From Brassica napus (lineage: Eukaryota; Streptophyta; Magnoliopsida; Brassicales; Brassicaceae), in contig NC_063448.1 in NCBI RefSeq assembly GCF_020379485.1, positions 19,801,726 to 19,865,725 on the forward strand: 64,000 nt of DNA, given 5' to 3'. The stretch's first letter is position 1. The number at the start of each line of letters is the position of its first letter. The notes below the pieces were generated by a model. The model searched no databases. It had not been told where the DNA came from and saw only the letters and a list, made by a program, of their open reading frames with translations. Shown here piece after piece: positions 50,048-63,900 of this stretch. The position numbers and the translations under genes were made by a program.

Positions 50048-53000
50048 CTAGTCTATTTCTGAGTCATCATCACCAGATGAATCTGAATCTGGATCTTGGT
50101 GAAACTCTCCAATCACTGGTTCATCCTCTACGTGAACGACGGCTTCCTCTCCGAAGTCGGTTAAATCGACTACAAGGCCAACTCCAGCTAAATCTTCTGC
50201 TGCACTTAAGTTGCCGGATGTGCTTGGTTGTAGTGGGTCTTCCAGCTCAGAACTTCTCTGAATTCGGCCTCTCGGGTTGAGTCTTGTAACAGTAACCCAT
50301 GGATCATCTCTCTTCCTTACCCAGGGGTACTTGATATAACAAACCTGTAACATTTAAAAAATCATTAGTAAAATTATAAATTAATACACATGATGATGAA
50401 TCATTCTGAATAATTAACATTTAATTACCTGATCGGCCTGAGAAGCAAGAATGAAAGGATCATAATATTGCAGTTTTCGCCTCGAATTTACTGATGAAAC
50501 ACCAAATGCATCTGTTCTCACACCTCGATCTAGAGTGTTGTCGTGCCAATCACAATAGAAAACAGTACAGCGCAATCCAACCATGTCCAAATACTTGATT
50601 TCCAAAATCTCATGTATGTGTCCGTAGTATACATCATCTCCTGATGCAGAATAAACGCCAGCATCATAAGTTGTACTCAAACGTCTCCTCTTCTGAGTTG
50701 TGAATGCATATCCTCGAGTACAAAATCTCGGATATGACTTCACAACAAAGTTTGGTCCAACGACCATCTCGCGTATCTAATCGTCAAATATTTCACCTCT
50801 GGCCAAACCAGCAGACACCTATTAATAGCACATATATATGTTATATCAATAAATGTGAATTAGTATAAATATGTGATAAATGATATTTTAATTTGTTTAA
50901 AGCACTCACATAAGTAAACATCCATCAAGCAAATTCTCTCTGATTCATTTCTTCTAGTTCATCCTCTGTGGCGTATCTATATTCGAACCGCTTTTCTGCC
51001 ATGAAAATCCTGTATATATGATGACAATAATGTAATTAATTAAGATTTAAATTTCAAATTGTTAAAATAAAAATTTGTAAGCTAATTTATTTACCTCTCG
51101 TATTGAAGAACATCTTCGCAGTTGGTGAGCAGATATGTTTGCAAATTACTGCGCTCCTGCTCAGTAAGTCGACGGTCCTTTGGTTTTCCGCTAAGTCGTC
51201 CAACGTCTGTGACAATGTCTGAAACCGTAACATGATATGTTGCCCGTTCGCCTCTATCATCATGCCGAGCAGGTCTTCTGTTTTTGGTATGAACTTCTGC
51301 TGGAAAGTAGTACTCGGCAAAGTTTGAAGTTTCTTCATTGATCATCTGTGCGACTATAGAATCTTCCACCCTACTTAAATTTTTCACCATCTTCTTCAAA
51401 TGGAACATATACCGCTCATACAGATACATCCATCTATACTGCACAGGACCACCAAGTTCCAATTCTCTTGCCAGGTGAATAACAAGATGCTCCATAACAT
51501 CAAAAAATGAGGGAGGAAATATCTTCTCAAGGTTTCACTGAATCACGGCTATGTTAGTCTTCAAATTTTTAATACCTTCAAGAGTCACTGATCTCGTGCA
51601 TAAATCGCGGAAGAAACCACTTATCCCTGCAATTGCTTCATGAACATTTTGTGGTAATAGTTCATTGAAGGGAAACGGAAAGAGGCGCTGCTTCATTACA
51701 TGGCAATCGTGGCTTTTCAAGCCAGTAAACTTTTCTTCTTTTCTGTCGATACAGTTACGCAAATTAGATGCGTAACCGTCTGGAAATTCCACATCGTTTG
51801 AAATCCAATCAAAGAACGCATCTTTTCCCTCTGCATCAAGTCGGTATATGGGAAAAGGAGCCCTACCATTCTCATCAACATGAAGTTCTGAACGAGCACA
51901 TATATCGACTAAATCCAGTCTTGACTTCAAATTATCCTTTGTTTTACCTTGAACATTAAGGATCGTGTTCATGAGATTGTCAAAAAAGTTCTTCTCAATA
52001 TGCATGACATCTAAATTATGCCTTAGCAGATGATCCTCCCAGTACGGAAGATCCCAGAAAATACTTTTTTGTGCCAGTTATGTAGGTCTCCAACAACATC
52101 TACCGAAAAACGCTCATATCCACCAACGTCTGGCGTCCTTTCTACACCAAAATCTCTTAGTTGTGTCTTCAAATCTTTCCCACAAATTTCCAGAGGTGGA
52201 CTGTCAAACACCCTCTTGTTCTTCGTAAACAAATTCCTACTCCTACGATATGGATGATCAGGTGGTAGGAATCTCCTGTGACAGTTAAACCAACACGTTT
52301 TCCTTCCGTGTTTTAGTTGGAAAGCATCAGTGTTATCTTGACAATATGGACATGATAGCCTTCCATGCGTTGTCCATCCAGATAACATACCATATGCTGG
52401 AAAATCACTTATTGTCCACATTAGTACTGCCCGCATTTGAAAGTTTTCTTTACACAAAACATCGTATGTTTCAGCACCTTGAGCCCATAGTTGTTGCAAC
52501 TCATATATTAGTGGCTGAAGAAACACATCAAGTGATCTCTTAGGATGCTCTGGTACGGGAACGAGAATCGAGAGAAACAAAAACTCTCGTCGCAAGCACA
52601 AGTTTGGGGGTAGGTTGTATGGTGTAAGAATGACTGGCCATAGAGAATATTGTCTTCCACTCTTGCCAAACGGGCTGAAACCATCAGTACATAATCCAAG
52701 GTAGACATTTCTTCTCTCATACGCAAAGTCGGGATACTTTGATTGGAAATGCTTCCACGCTTTTGCATCTGAAGGATTTCTGATCTCACCATCTGTTGAG
52801 TGCTCCGCATGCCATCTCATTGGTTGCGCTGTGCGTTCAGTCAAATACAACCTCTGCAACCTTTCCGTCAAAGGCAAATACCACATCCTTTTATATGGCA
52901 CTGGAACTCTTCCACTCGTATATTTATAACGAGGCTTCCCACAAAATTTGCATGTAACCCGCTGTTCATCCGCCCTCCAATAAATCATGCAGTTGTCGCT

Positions 53001-53669
53001 GCATACATCTATTACCTGATACGATAAACCAAGACCAACTACGATTTTCTGAACCTCGTAGAATGAACCAGGAGCTATATTATCCTCGGGTAGAATACCT
53101 TTTACAAAATCAGCAATCACATCCACACAGTCTTCAGCCAAATTATAATATGTTTTAATGCCCATCAATCTTGTAGCAAATGATAAAGCTGAATGACCAT
53201 CTCTGCAACCTTCGTACAATGGTTGCTTTCCATCATCCAACATATCATAAAATCTCCTAGCTTGTGCATTGGGTAAATCTTCCCCTCTAAAATGATCATT
53301 TACCATCTGCTCAGTACCTACACCATAATCTACATCCGTTCTAATTGGTTCTTCTAATCTAACCGCTGGCTGAGGTTCGCTAGTACTACCATGTTCATAA
53401 TCAGTTTCCCCATGATGATACCAAATTTTGTAACTTCGTGTAAACCCACTCAAATATAGATGAGTCCAAACATCCCACTCTTTAATAACCTTTCTATTTT
53501 TACAATTAGAGCAAGAACATCTTAACACACCTGTTTTTGCTTCCGGTTGTCGGTGAACTAACCCCATGAATTCGGTTATACCTCGTTGGTATTCTTCCGT
53601 AAGCAATCTCGTGTTCGGATCCAAATGAAGTCGATCGATCCAAGAACGAAAATAATTTGAAGAAGACAT
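50048..53669 (-). pseudogene. TNP2-type transposase of CACTA-2, with two stops and one frameshift
   Basis: Same domain order as the CACTA-1 transposase: N-terminal associated domain with CSCSNCKNRK (53669 on), TNP2 core (IYWRADEQRVTCKFC, WHAEHSTDGEI, LGLCTDGFSPFG, DVMHIEKNFFDNLMNT), DUF4218 (KIFPPSFFDVMEHL), and DUF4216 (DRGVRTDAFGVSSVN, then FILASQADQ) spliced to the last exon 50346-50048 with an acidic tail (DSDSSGDDDSEID). Breaks: a one-base shift in a homopolymer at 52065-52070, a TGA at 51535-51537 inside the DUF4218 region, and a TAG at 50777-50779 just before the DUF4216 frame. It is not functional as read. Confidence 0.88.
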
Positions 53670-53769
53670 GTTTTTTATGAATCAAACTCGTGTGTAAAGA
53701 GAGTAAGAGGAAGGATGAAGATATGGAGTGAATGAAGAGGAAGAGGGGTGCTTGTATTTATAGTTGAAA

Positions 53770-54125
53770 TCTTGCCGACAGACCGAGGAAATTCCGACGG
53801 AATTCCGACGCGAACGGCTAGTTCGTCGGAATTTCTTTGAAATTTTTAAAATCCCCCAACGGCTTTCTAACGACTATAATATATCCTCGGAATTCGTCGG
53901 TTTTTTTCGAGGAATACATTTTTCCTCGGTATTCCATAAGAATATTCCGACGGATTGATATTTCCTCGGAATTCCGTCGGTATATTCCGAGTAAACCAAA
54001 TTTTGTGTTTCCTCGGAATATCCGCGGAAATTCCTCGGAATATCCGCGGAAATTCCTCGGAATATCCGCGGAAATTCCTCGGGATATTCCGAGGATTTCA
54101 TTTTCCATCGGAATGTCCGTCAGAA
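53770..54125. repeat. CACTA-2 right subterminal repeat array
   Basis: Repeated CCTCGGAATTCCGTCGG, CCTCGGAATATCCGCGGAAA and variants. The latter unit is tandem three times at about 54010-54078. Same motif class as the left end. Confidence 0.88.
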
Positions 54126-54149
54126 TACCGCTGTTTTCTTGTAGTGTGT

Positions 54150-56866
54150 TCCCATCTTGACCACCAGAGAATATCCAAAGTCTCATCCTTTGTTATTTTT
54201 CCCGGCAGGTTCCAATGGTTACGTTATATACTTCTAAGTTTCTGACTTGTTAATATTCCTTTATCAACAATGGTGATGTTTCATTCATGTATCAACCTAC
54301 TCCTTTGTCCCCTCTCTGAACCATTAACCTTAAAATGTTCTGACTAGAAAAAAACATTTAACGCGTATGACGTAAGTACATATCCGATTCGGAATAGTAC
54401 GTGGTCCAAATGTTTTTTTTTATTTAAATCGTGATAATGATGCGCCACCGTGTATATAAATGTGGTCTATGGTTGAATAACTTATTTGAATTTTTAGTGT
54501 TCAAAAAAAAAAAAAACTTATTTGAATTTTTAATATACTAGCTAGGTTTAAAAGTAAAATTTTTGGTATAAGAAAAGTGAGATCGTTTTGCTACAGCTTT
54601 CCTATAACAATCAGTATACTGGCAACATCAATATATACTCTAACATCTTAATCTCTTATTAAAGAAAGATATATTACTCTTGCTTGCGATCTAAATAACA
54701 CTAGCGCGGATATGAATTTTCAGTTTTTAATTATTTATTTTATTAAATGAAATATTTGTAATATTCGTTCATATTATATTCATTAAGTAAATATTTTTTT
54801 TTGCATCTTAAACTATCTATTTTTTTTACGAATGTGTGATATCATATAAAAAATATAAAAAAATGAGTATAGAGTTAATTAGATAATTTTAAAAACAGAA
54901 ATTTTTCTTTCATGTGCGATATCATATAAATAATGATCCGCCCAGTTAACAAAAATCATGATTATTTTATGTGTAATTTTTTTTATTTTGACGATTTCTT
55001 TAAAACTATATTAAATTTTACATATTTTAATTAGAATATTTTTAATATCTTTACCTTTTTATTTGAAATGCAACTCAATATTTTTTTAATAATTATAAAA
55101 AAATATTTAAAAAATATTTTTAGAATTTGTTTGAAAAATATGAAAATTACATTTTAAATTAAAATTATCCTAAATTATGATAAGTTTTGATGTAAACGAA
55201 AACTCAAATTATGTCAAAAATAATGATATTCAATGATAATAACAATTTTAATTGATTATTTAAAAAAAAATACATTTACAAAAATATTGTTTGAAAGAAA
55301 ATTCAATTATCTTTCAAATATAAAATGAAAATATTATAATTAAATAATAAAAAATATAAATAAAAACCATAAATTTAGCAAATGACAACTGAGTTATATT
55401 ATGCTAAAATTTTCTTTCTAACAATTTATCAAATGACAAATGAGTTATGAGCAAATAATACCATATAATTTTTAAAAACATAGCCATTCTTAAATATTTT
55501 TTTAATAAATAATTATTTTTAAATTTAATCAACTGAAAATAATATCCGTACAATTGTGTGAGTCAAATTCTAGTTTTATTGATGCATGCTATATATTATT
55601 GCTGCATGTTTTAGGTAACATTATGTTTTAGGTAACATTTTAATGATGCACATTTTTAAAAATCTCTATTATTAAAATTATTCACGTAAGGATAACTCAT
55701 GAGTTTTTTTGGTTGATTAAATGACATTATGTCCAAATTTATTTAAGGATATTTTATTAAGGTAACTGAAAAAGACAAACAATAAAATAGGAAGTTTAAA
55801 TTCATTTAAACATATTTAATTAATGTAACTGAAAACAAGTAATAAATTAGACAGTTTTATTCGTTTTAGGATATTTCATAAATGTAACTGAAAAAGACAA
55901 AAAAAAAGGAAGTTTAATTAATAAAGTAAGAACATTTTCAAATGGACACTTCTCTTTTAATAATACATAGATGTATGAAATGAGTCGAAGCTAGAGATAA
56001 ATTTTCCTGTGTCTGTTTTATGTTAAAGTAGTTTAAATCTCTTTCTTGACCTCTACTGCATTTTTTCCTAGGACATACGTACAGTATGTATATTGTATTC
56101 GATGACACGGTCAAGGCTTGTATACGCGCGGTCACGAAGATTCTTATTGATGACACCCAATAAGTGGAATGTAGTGGTGATATTCTTTATGACGTCACCC
56201 CTCATTTCTCTCTTTCCAAAAATCGTAGACTGCCATTGAAAAGTCAATTTGTGAGAACATAATCGCTTGCCGGGAAAGATCAAGTCATGAGGTAGCGGAG
56301 CGTGTCTAACCAGTCTCGGCTTCAGGGTGATACACAAAACATTGCCAAAGAGGTCCTACCAAACTATATAAGAGAAAAGGCAGTGTTGGTCCCTAATCTA
56401 GCAGTCACTCCGGCCAAAGAATGGTTACAACTCGACACAAACTCATGGGCCGAAGACAAGTAACAAGCAAGCTCGAGGTCGACAGTGAACTTCGAGCTCG
56501 ATCTCGACCAAGTCAGGAGAAATCCCAAGAGATTTCTGCAATCAAGTTATCAAGACGAGAAGTTTTTTTTAAAAGTTATCAAAAGGAGGATCGGATGAGA
56601 TATCGAAAGTTCGGAACGAGTATAAAAGGAGTGGAGAACATGAGAGGAGGGACACACATTCCAGCTTACACATACACATAAATGACATCGAGCTCTGACT
56701 GCCTGAACACTTCGACCTCGTTTACACCTTATTCTTCATTAGTTTTAGTCTCATTCTTGTTCATAAAAACTTGTAAACTCTTTGATATTAATATATAGTC
56801 CATTTTCGTCTACTGAATCTAATTACATTAGTGTTACAAGGATATTATTGTTTGCAAGTTTTTTAA
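54150..56866. other. AT-rich intergenic with diverged repeat remnants
   Basis: A very AT-rich stretch from about 54696 (ACTAGCGCGGAT) to 55575 (AAATTCTAGT) looks like a diverged Helitron- or ATREP-type remnant, unproven. At 55740-55900 a unit containing TAATGTAACTGAAAA-type words repeats three times. At 56090-56800 a GC-richer stretch with a TATAAAAGGAG box (near 56619) resembles a solo LTR, but I could not define its ends. No gene supported. Confidence 0.4.
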
Positions 56867-57036
56867 GAGCATCTCCAATCCCACTGCAAAAAAAGCTGCA
56901 AAATAGAGTGGAAAATGCAGTCATGAACAAACAAAAAAAACATTACTCTATATATGCAGTAATGCCTTTTTTATTTGTTCATGACTGCATTTTCCACTCC
57001 GCAGTTTTTTTGGCGGTGGGTTTGGAGATGCTCTAA
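56864..57036. mobile_element. PIF/Harbinger-type (Tourist-like) MITE
   Basis: 167 bp (56867-57033) beginning GAGCATCTCCAATCCCAC and ending GTGGGTTTGGAGATGCTC, with long internal self-complementarity (TGCAGTCATGAAC / GTTCATGACTGCA) and TAA on both sides as target duplication. Non-coding. Confidence 0.88.
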
Positions 57037-57666
57037 CCCTAACTTTAAAAGCAATTAAACATTATCAAATTTCTAATGTAGGTTTTAGGATCCACATGCA
57101 GAAAAAGATGACCACACGTCTCTTTAATTAGGTTTTCCGCAAAGGAGACAATCTTGAGAATGACTCCCTTGTTGCTAGCCGATCCTTCATATCAGGCCGA
57201 ACAGCTATATATAAAAGTACCGCTTGTCAAAACCAAAAGCAAACGGAAGCAATTTGGCCAATGTGTTTTGATTTGTTCCCAGGTTTGACGAGATGAGAAT
57301 TGACCTTTATATGAATCCAAGCTGGATTGCCATAGTATAAAATCCAGCCCAGCACCTAACTGACCGCGGTAACACCGATTATTGATGCCATCCCTGCGGG
57401 TTGGTAGTTTGGTACCATGCAAAAATGGAACTATAGAGCTTTGGTTAGTCTACTTGCTGTTGGATCACCAACCACTAGGATTGTTGACTGATGTGTTCAA
57501 AGACAATATGAAAGAACGAATATTTCAAATAGATGATGAGTTAAAGAAAAAAATCCAACCGGCTCTTTAGTTGGGTCTTTCGCAACTGATGAATTATGCG
57601 TTAAATATATAGGTTTCAGCATTGGTTGGGTCCTTCGCAAGTGATGAGTCATGCGTGGCTGAGTTC
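57037..57666. other. Intergenic; nothing supported
   Basis: Moderate GC with short open frames on both strands but no recognisable domain. GTTGGGTC(T/C)TTCGCAA occurs twice near 57571 and 57624, a short local duplication. Confidence 0.4.
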
Positions 57667-58024
57667 TATTTTCCAGACAAACTAGAAAAAAGAACGTGAA
57701 AACAAATCAATCCCTAAGTCACTACGAAGAGTTTAATAACCGACGCGACTGCTTTGCCAAGTGTACATATGACGTGATAACCAAACCAGCTATTGACTCC
57801 TCAAAAGCCCTCTCTTCATTACATTATACCTTTGATACACAACATATTTTCCAGACAAACTAGAAAAAAAGAACGTGAAAACAAATCAATCCCTAATTAA
57901 GTCACTACGAAGAGTTTAATAACCGACGCGACTGCTTTGCCAAGTGTACATATGACGTGATAACCAAACCAGCTATTGACTCCTCAAAAGCCCTCTCTTC
58001 ATTACATTATACCTTTGATACAAA
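57667..58024. repeat. Two-copy tandem duplication, 178-bp unit
   Basis: TATTTTCCAGACAAACTAGA through CATTATACCTTTGATACA occurs at 57667-57844 and 57845-58024 with only a few indels, so it is recent. No ORF spans it. Confidence 0.92.
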
Positions 58025-58800
58025 ACATGTTAACTGCATGATATTAAAAGAAGACATGGGCTGTAATCCGCTATCCAATCTGGTTTAAATAGCCCAGAAA
58101 TGGCAGGAACATCATGCACATCCTAGGAGCCTTCCCTTGATGATGGTTCCTCGTGTTTCTAGCATGTCTATGTTTCTCATAAATAACTACCCTCGCTATT
58201 GTCATCGTCTCCACCGTCATGGCAAAACCCACAATATCTACTAAGACCATGATTAAATCCAGTCTCTTAACAAGTTTCCATCCCAAGATTTGGAATCTTC
58301 CTATAAGGTGAAATCCAACAGCTTTTTGTCAAAGTTATATGGCGATTACGGGTTTTGGAACCCTAACCCAGATTACGGAGAAGGTTTTTCTAATCCCGGT
58401 CCACTTCCACATGGCAGCTTAGGTCCCAAACAGACACACATAAGAAACCAAAATGAACCCCAAAGTGGTAACTTGTGTCGGATATGTTCTTCAACTTTGC
58501 TACTCTCGGGTAAAGCTTTTGATACATATGGGTGTTATATAAATAAGGTAGCGGTGATAAGGCATGTATTACTTACTGCATATGAATATTGTGTTCGTTT
58601 GTGTTTTGTAGTAGATATATATATATATATATATATGCAGTTTGTTCACTCTCTATAAAAATCATGTGTGTGAATATAATCTTAAGAACATTTCATCACT
58701 TAGAATGATGAGTAATAGTTGTTCTCAAGAATCATTCCTATAAAAAACGGATTGAAGAGAGACAAACCCGAACAAAATTACATGCCTTACTAAATTATTC
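58025..58800. other. Intergenic with two unassigned ORFs
   Basis: A minus ORF at 58071-58286 (71 aa, hydrophobic LIMVLVDIVGFAMTV near the start, then a basic tail) and a plus ORF at 58290-58658 (122 aa, containing YGFWNPNPDYGEGF) lie back to back. I recognise neither. They could be parts of a small secreted-peptide-like gene or chance frames. An (AT)n run lies at 58615-58637. Confidence 0.25.
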
Positions 58801-58810
58801 AAATAATATC

Positions 58811-58823
58811 CCCCCTCCCCCCC

Positions 58824-58854
<31 letters not shown>

Positions 58855-58859
58855 AAAAA
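58811..58859. repeat. Poly(C) then poly(A) homopolymer tract
   Basis: About 30 C's followed by about 15 A's after CCCCCCTCC. The true length is likely variable or mis-assembled. Confidence 0.85.
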
Positions 58860-60076
58860 CTCTTCACACTCATTAAGCATTTTGGTTAGTTAAAAATATA
58901 TTTTTCATCAAACAACCAAGATAAAAGATTAGTTTCTCCTTCTGAACTATCAGAACAAACCAATGAGAGGAACACACCAATCTAGAGTTGCACAGTAAAA
59001 AACAAGAGAATATGGTTTTCTAGCAATTGTGTCTCCTTTGCCCTTAATTACATTATTAGAGAGGATATGCAGAACTTCTTTATGTGCGTGTATTAGATTC
59101 AGCTAGTTTAGAAACAGGGGCCTAGGTGTTTGCTTGTCTCTCTTTAAAATCATTCTAACATATTTAAAATAACATTTCTAAATGATTAAATTGTTTTCAA
59201 AATTTTAAAACTATTATTATGTTTAATAAATTGTTAGGAACCATATCATAAAAAGAGTAAATCCTATGTAGAGGAAAAGGTAAAAATAAGTGGAAGAAAG
59301 ATATATATATATAAACATTTTGATACATGCATTAACTATAAGTTATTTTGACAAAAAGCATTAGTTATAGTTATTGTATAAACTATACGATGGTGGTATT
59401 GTGGCATACGAGTTTTAGGTTGCTAATCAACTTGAGTTTAAAGGCATTTTGTTTGTTGAAGAGTTTAAAGGCATTTTATTATACATGGTCACACGGATAT
59501 ATGTCCCATTGCTAAGATCATTTGTATATTTGGAGAAAAATTTCATATGTGGAATAAAATTGTTTGGAATGCATCATTCCATTATTCCATTGAATTCCAA
59601 ATAATAATATTTACCAGTCACAGTGAAAGGTTGTTTAAACCAATTCCACATAATCTATTTTGGAATGAAACAAAAAAAAATTATTTGTTAAATTTATTCC
59701 TTTTGTTTAAGAGTTGAAATCTTCGTGAATCAATAGAATGCATGGAATTAATTATTCCATTATAAATGTCATTTTTTATTCCACTTCATCTATTATTCCA
59801 TTTATTTCTATTCCATAAACAATCATTCCTATTATTCAGCATAGGGTACCCTTCAGCATATTCCACCTAAAAAAACAGTTACAGCCTACAAGTTAAAAAA
59901 AAAGTTATTGTATAATAATATTTGAAAGTCTATATCTCGTATATCTCGTCTAACGTCGTTACTGTTTCCATCATACACAGTAACATGTGACGAACACCGT
60001 GTAAAAGATGCAATTTATGTCTTTGTTTGCTCTTTGGCAATTGCAATTTTCGAAATGTACCAACTATGGTGTGGTT
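58860..60076. other. Intergenic, AT-rich; ATTCC-rich stretch
   Basis: From about 59560 to 59835 the sequence is dominated by ATTCCATT/GGAATG words in both orientations, suggesting a diverged MITE. I could not fix its ends. No gene. Confidence 0.4.
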
Positions 60077-60398
60077 GACACTCACAGGGCCGGCTAGCGG
60101 GCGAACGGTGCGACCGCTCCGGGTCCAATCTGTTGTCCCCCTATTTCTTAATAGATAAGGATCTGATTTTTTTTTAAAAATACATGTATTTTTATATTAA
60201 AAGTAAGAAAATGGGCCCAATTTTTTTTTATATGAAAGTATTTTTTTTATTTTCATAGATTTATTTTTAAAAATACTTTTGGTATTTTGAAAAAAACAAA
60301 TATCTATCAAATTTCTTTAAGAAAAATAATATTTTAGAAACTAAAATTTTTTTTTGCCCCAAGGTCCATGACTCTAGTGAGCCGGCCCTGGACACTCA
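60077..60398. mobile_element. hAT-type MITE with CAGGGCCGGC ends and 8-bp target duplication
   Basis: The element is 60085-60390 (306 bp), starting CAGGGCCGGCTAG and ending GAGCCGGCCCTG, flanked by GACACTCA at 60077-60084 and 60391-60398. Both the ends and the 8-bp duplication are diagnostic of a non-autonomous hAT element. Confidence 0.93.
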
Positions 60399-60960
60399 AT
60401 CAAACAAAATCAACGTTCTTATGGCAAAATCCTACACAGAAATAAGACATTGAATCGGTGATGTAACGCGTCTCCCTCACAGCATTGCACTATGAGAAAA
60501 GTCTTCCAGCGAAAATGTCATGTCACTACAGGTTTACATCAAATTCCGTCAGAACATTTGACCTATTTATTATAAAATGTCCCCAGCAGCTTGGAGCATG
60601 CCTAGGCTCATATTCTGCTGAGCCATTTTTAAAGAATAAGCGGCCTTTCATTCTCACAGCCATTTTTAAAGAATAAGCGGCCTTTCATTCTCACGTTTGG
60701 TCGTGCATACCATACACATTTCATTTCGCAAGGACTGCAGCATATTTACGATGTTCTCTTTTTTTTTAAGAAGAATACCGGGTAAATTTGCCAAATATGA
60801 CTCAAAACATGATTTTAAATGCAAACATATACCCAAACTTAAATCAAATGCAAAACTAACCTAAAAGCCTTGTGAAATTACAGTCAGCCCCTTGTGACTA
60901 AACAAAAAAACAGAAGCCATTTTTACGAATATACCCCCAATAAGTTGTATGATTCGTCTG
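60399..60960. other. Intergenic with a 36-bp tandem duplication
   Basis: GCCATTTTTAAAGAATAAGC plus CGGCCTTTCATTCTCA occurs twice in a row at about 60624-60694. There is no coding evidence beyond short frames. From about 60780 the sequence has ATGCAAAACTAACC-type words that recur near the array to the right. Confidence 0.6.
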
Positions 60961-60964
60961 AGAT

Positions 60965-63900
60965 ACTGGACGACTTCTAAGTAAGTCGTCTAGTGTAGTT
61001 GATCTTAAAAATAATTTTTAAATTTTTTAAAAATATTTTGACAAATGAAAAATTAAAATCATGTAATTATAAAAAGTTTTAAGTAATGTAAATTAAGATA
61101 TAATAAAATTGAATTGTTTTCGGCATAGATGAGTAAAAGTAGTTAATCATGATATTCTTTGGTTTTAGGGTTTGACAACATATCTTGTAGTATTGTATGT
61201 ATTCTTAGGGTTAGATTTTGGAAAGCTTGAATGTTTTTTTTGAAAAATTAAATTTTTACCAATAAGTGTTTATTTTGTGTATAGTAAACATTTTTGAAGT
61301 TTAATTTGATTTTATGAAATGTTTAGTTAGTTAATTAAGTTTAGGGATTATGTTTAGGGTCTAGACGACTAACATGTAAGTCGTCCAAATATTCCCGCCT
61401 AATTTTTTTTTAAAAAATTATTTTCCCGCTTAAATAATTTAAACCAGACGACTTACAAGTAAGTCGTCTAGGAAATCTTCTATTTTAGTTTTCCGCTAAA
61501 AATATTTTAGTTTCCCACTAAAAATATTAAAGTCTTCTGGGCGACTTACAAGTAAGTCGTCTAGGAAGTGGTCTAAATCAAAAATATTTAACCTAATTAG
61601 ATTTTTTGTCTCCCTATATAAAGAAAATTTACACATTCTCTCTCCTCATCTCAAATGGCTGCAACAAAAATGTAATGTTCATCATTCTATAACTCTTCAA
61701 CCTCTCTCTAGTCTCTTTGAACTTATAAACACTAAGCTTTATATCAATTTATTGTTTTCGTCTCATGTCTTTCTCACTAATTTATCTTGTTTTCATCACA
61801 TGGCTCTCATCTTTCACTCATTTAAAGGTAGATCTATCAATTTTAGATATGTATTTTTGTGTGTTCTATAAAGGTAGATTTATCTAATCTTCCACTCATT
61901 TTCTCTATTTTTAAGCCATTTGGACGTTTTTGGATATGCAGGCCTTTCAGATCTGGATTTGGATATGCAGGTTTTTCAGATTTGGAAGACTTCTGGGACG
62001 ACTTACCTGTTAGTCGTCTAAAATATAATGTGCTAGACGACTTCCAGGAAGTCTTCCAGACGACTTCCTGTAAGTCGTCTGACGGAGTCTTCTCCCATGT
62101 CTCTCTCTTTCATAACAGATCTGAGCGTTTTGGTAAGTTTTGATGTCTGATTTTTCTTCATTTGGTAACTTTCTGTTGTATAAAGTTCTTACTTTTTCCC
62201 AAACTAAAACTCTCCAAACCCACTCTAATCTCTTTGACTTGAAAACACCAAACTTTATATGAATTTTTCAGTTTTGTCTCATGTCTTTCTCACTAATCTA
62301 TCTTTTTTTGCAAGTTTTTAATCAGATGGTTATCATCTTCCACTCATTTAAAGGTAGATCTATTAGTTTTAGATATGTATATTTGTATGTTCTATAAAGG
62401 TAGATTTATCTAATCTTACACTCATTTTCTCCGTTTTTAAGCAATTTGAATGTTTTTTGATATGCAGGTTTTTCAGATCTGGATTTGATATGCAGGTTTT
62501 TCAGATCTGGAAGACTTCTGGGACGACTTACCTGTTAGTCGTCTAAAATATAATGCGCTAGACGACTTTCAGGAAGTCTTCCAGAGGACTTCCAGGAAGT
62601 CTTCTAGACAACTTCCTGGAAGTCGTCCAGACTTCCTAGAAGTCGTCTGGATTCCTGGAAGTCTTCTGACGAAGTCTTTTTCCATATTAAGTAGAATCCA
62701 AGCTTGTCTTTGTAGAGGAATGATCTATAATAGTTTTGTTTATGGTCTGTTTTGTGATTTGCATGTCTACTCTTTTAATTGTAATAATGTTTCCCAAGAT
62801 GTAATATATGTGCTAACAATGTGTTTACACATTTACAAATCAATAAAATAATATAGACCTCAATAGCCTTTTTCTTATTTTTGGATCTCCCATATGCAAT
62901 AATAAACTCCAATGATCTTCTTCTCATCTTAATAAACAAAAATGTTGGTAGCCTCATATTGATACAACATTTTAAGAAGCATTTTAACCATTCTTCCAAC
63001 TCATAACAATAATCATCATTGGTGTTTATAACAATAATACTTAAGAGATAGAAACAAACAATAGTAACTAGTCAAAGCATATCACATTTTTTACAAGTTT
63101 GTGTTGAAAAACTTAATCAAATTTAGTAAAACTAATGGAGAAAACATATTTTGAAAATATGAGTTTTAGATATCTTGAAGTTACTTATCACTTTTAAAAA
63201 TACAAGTTATTCAAAAACTAGCATAGAAGACTTAAAAACTAGCGTAGAAGACTTCCACGGAAGTCTTTTTGGATCAGCTAGAAACTTTAATTAACGTGAA
63301 TGTTGGTAACCTCATAAATATCACCAATTAAGATATAAAATTTCATTCAGTAGCCCCTAATATTGACTAATATAAATGAATTAACAAAAAAATATTAAAA
63401 AGTCTTTATAGGTTTAGAGAAAATGAAAGTTTATTAAACATTGACGCATACGACTTCCACGGAGGTCGTCTGGACGACTTCCTAGGTTACTTTTGCAATT
63501 TATTTTAAACCTAGACGACTTACAGGTTAGTCGTCCACCTTTGTTTGATAAAAAAAAATCGAGACGACTTACATGTAAGTCGTTTCGGGAAAACGGGTTA
63601 GTTTTGCATTTGACTGGAATATGTCAGAAATTTAACTTTTCCTGGACGACTCGTCCAGTAGAAAATTAAAAAAATTAATATTTTGGTTTTTCTAAACGAT
63701 TGACTTGTAAGTCGTCTCAGATTAGTTTTGCAATTGAAATATTAAAGAATTTTTTTTTCTAGACGACTTACATGTTAGTCGCCTCGAGTTTTTTTCATGG
63801 ACGACTAACCCGTAAGTCGTCCAAGATAAGCAAGGTTTGACCAGAATCTCGAATAAAATCCTGGACGACTTACATGTAAGTCGTCGGACGGACGACTTCC

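Noticed and set aside
53818..54245. Plus and minus ORFs of 75-122 aa near the right end of CACTA-2
   Set aside because: They translate the CCTCGGAA/TTCCGAGG array; the repeated residues come from the DNA repeat.
56782..57036. 84-aa plus ORF
   Set aside because: Most of it lies inside the PIF/Harbinger-type MITE and its palindrome.
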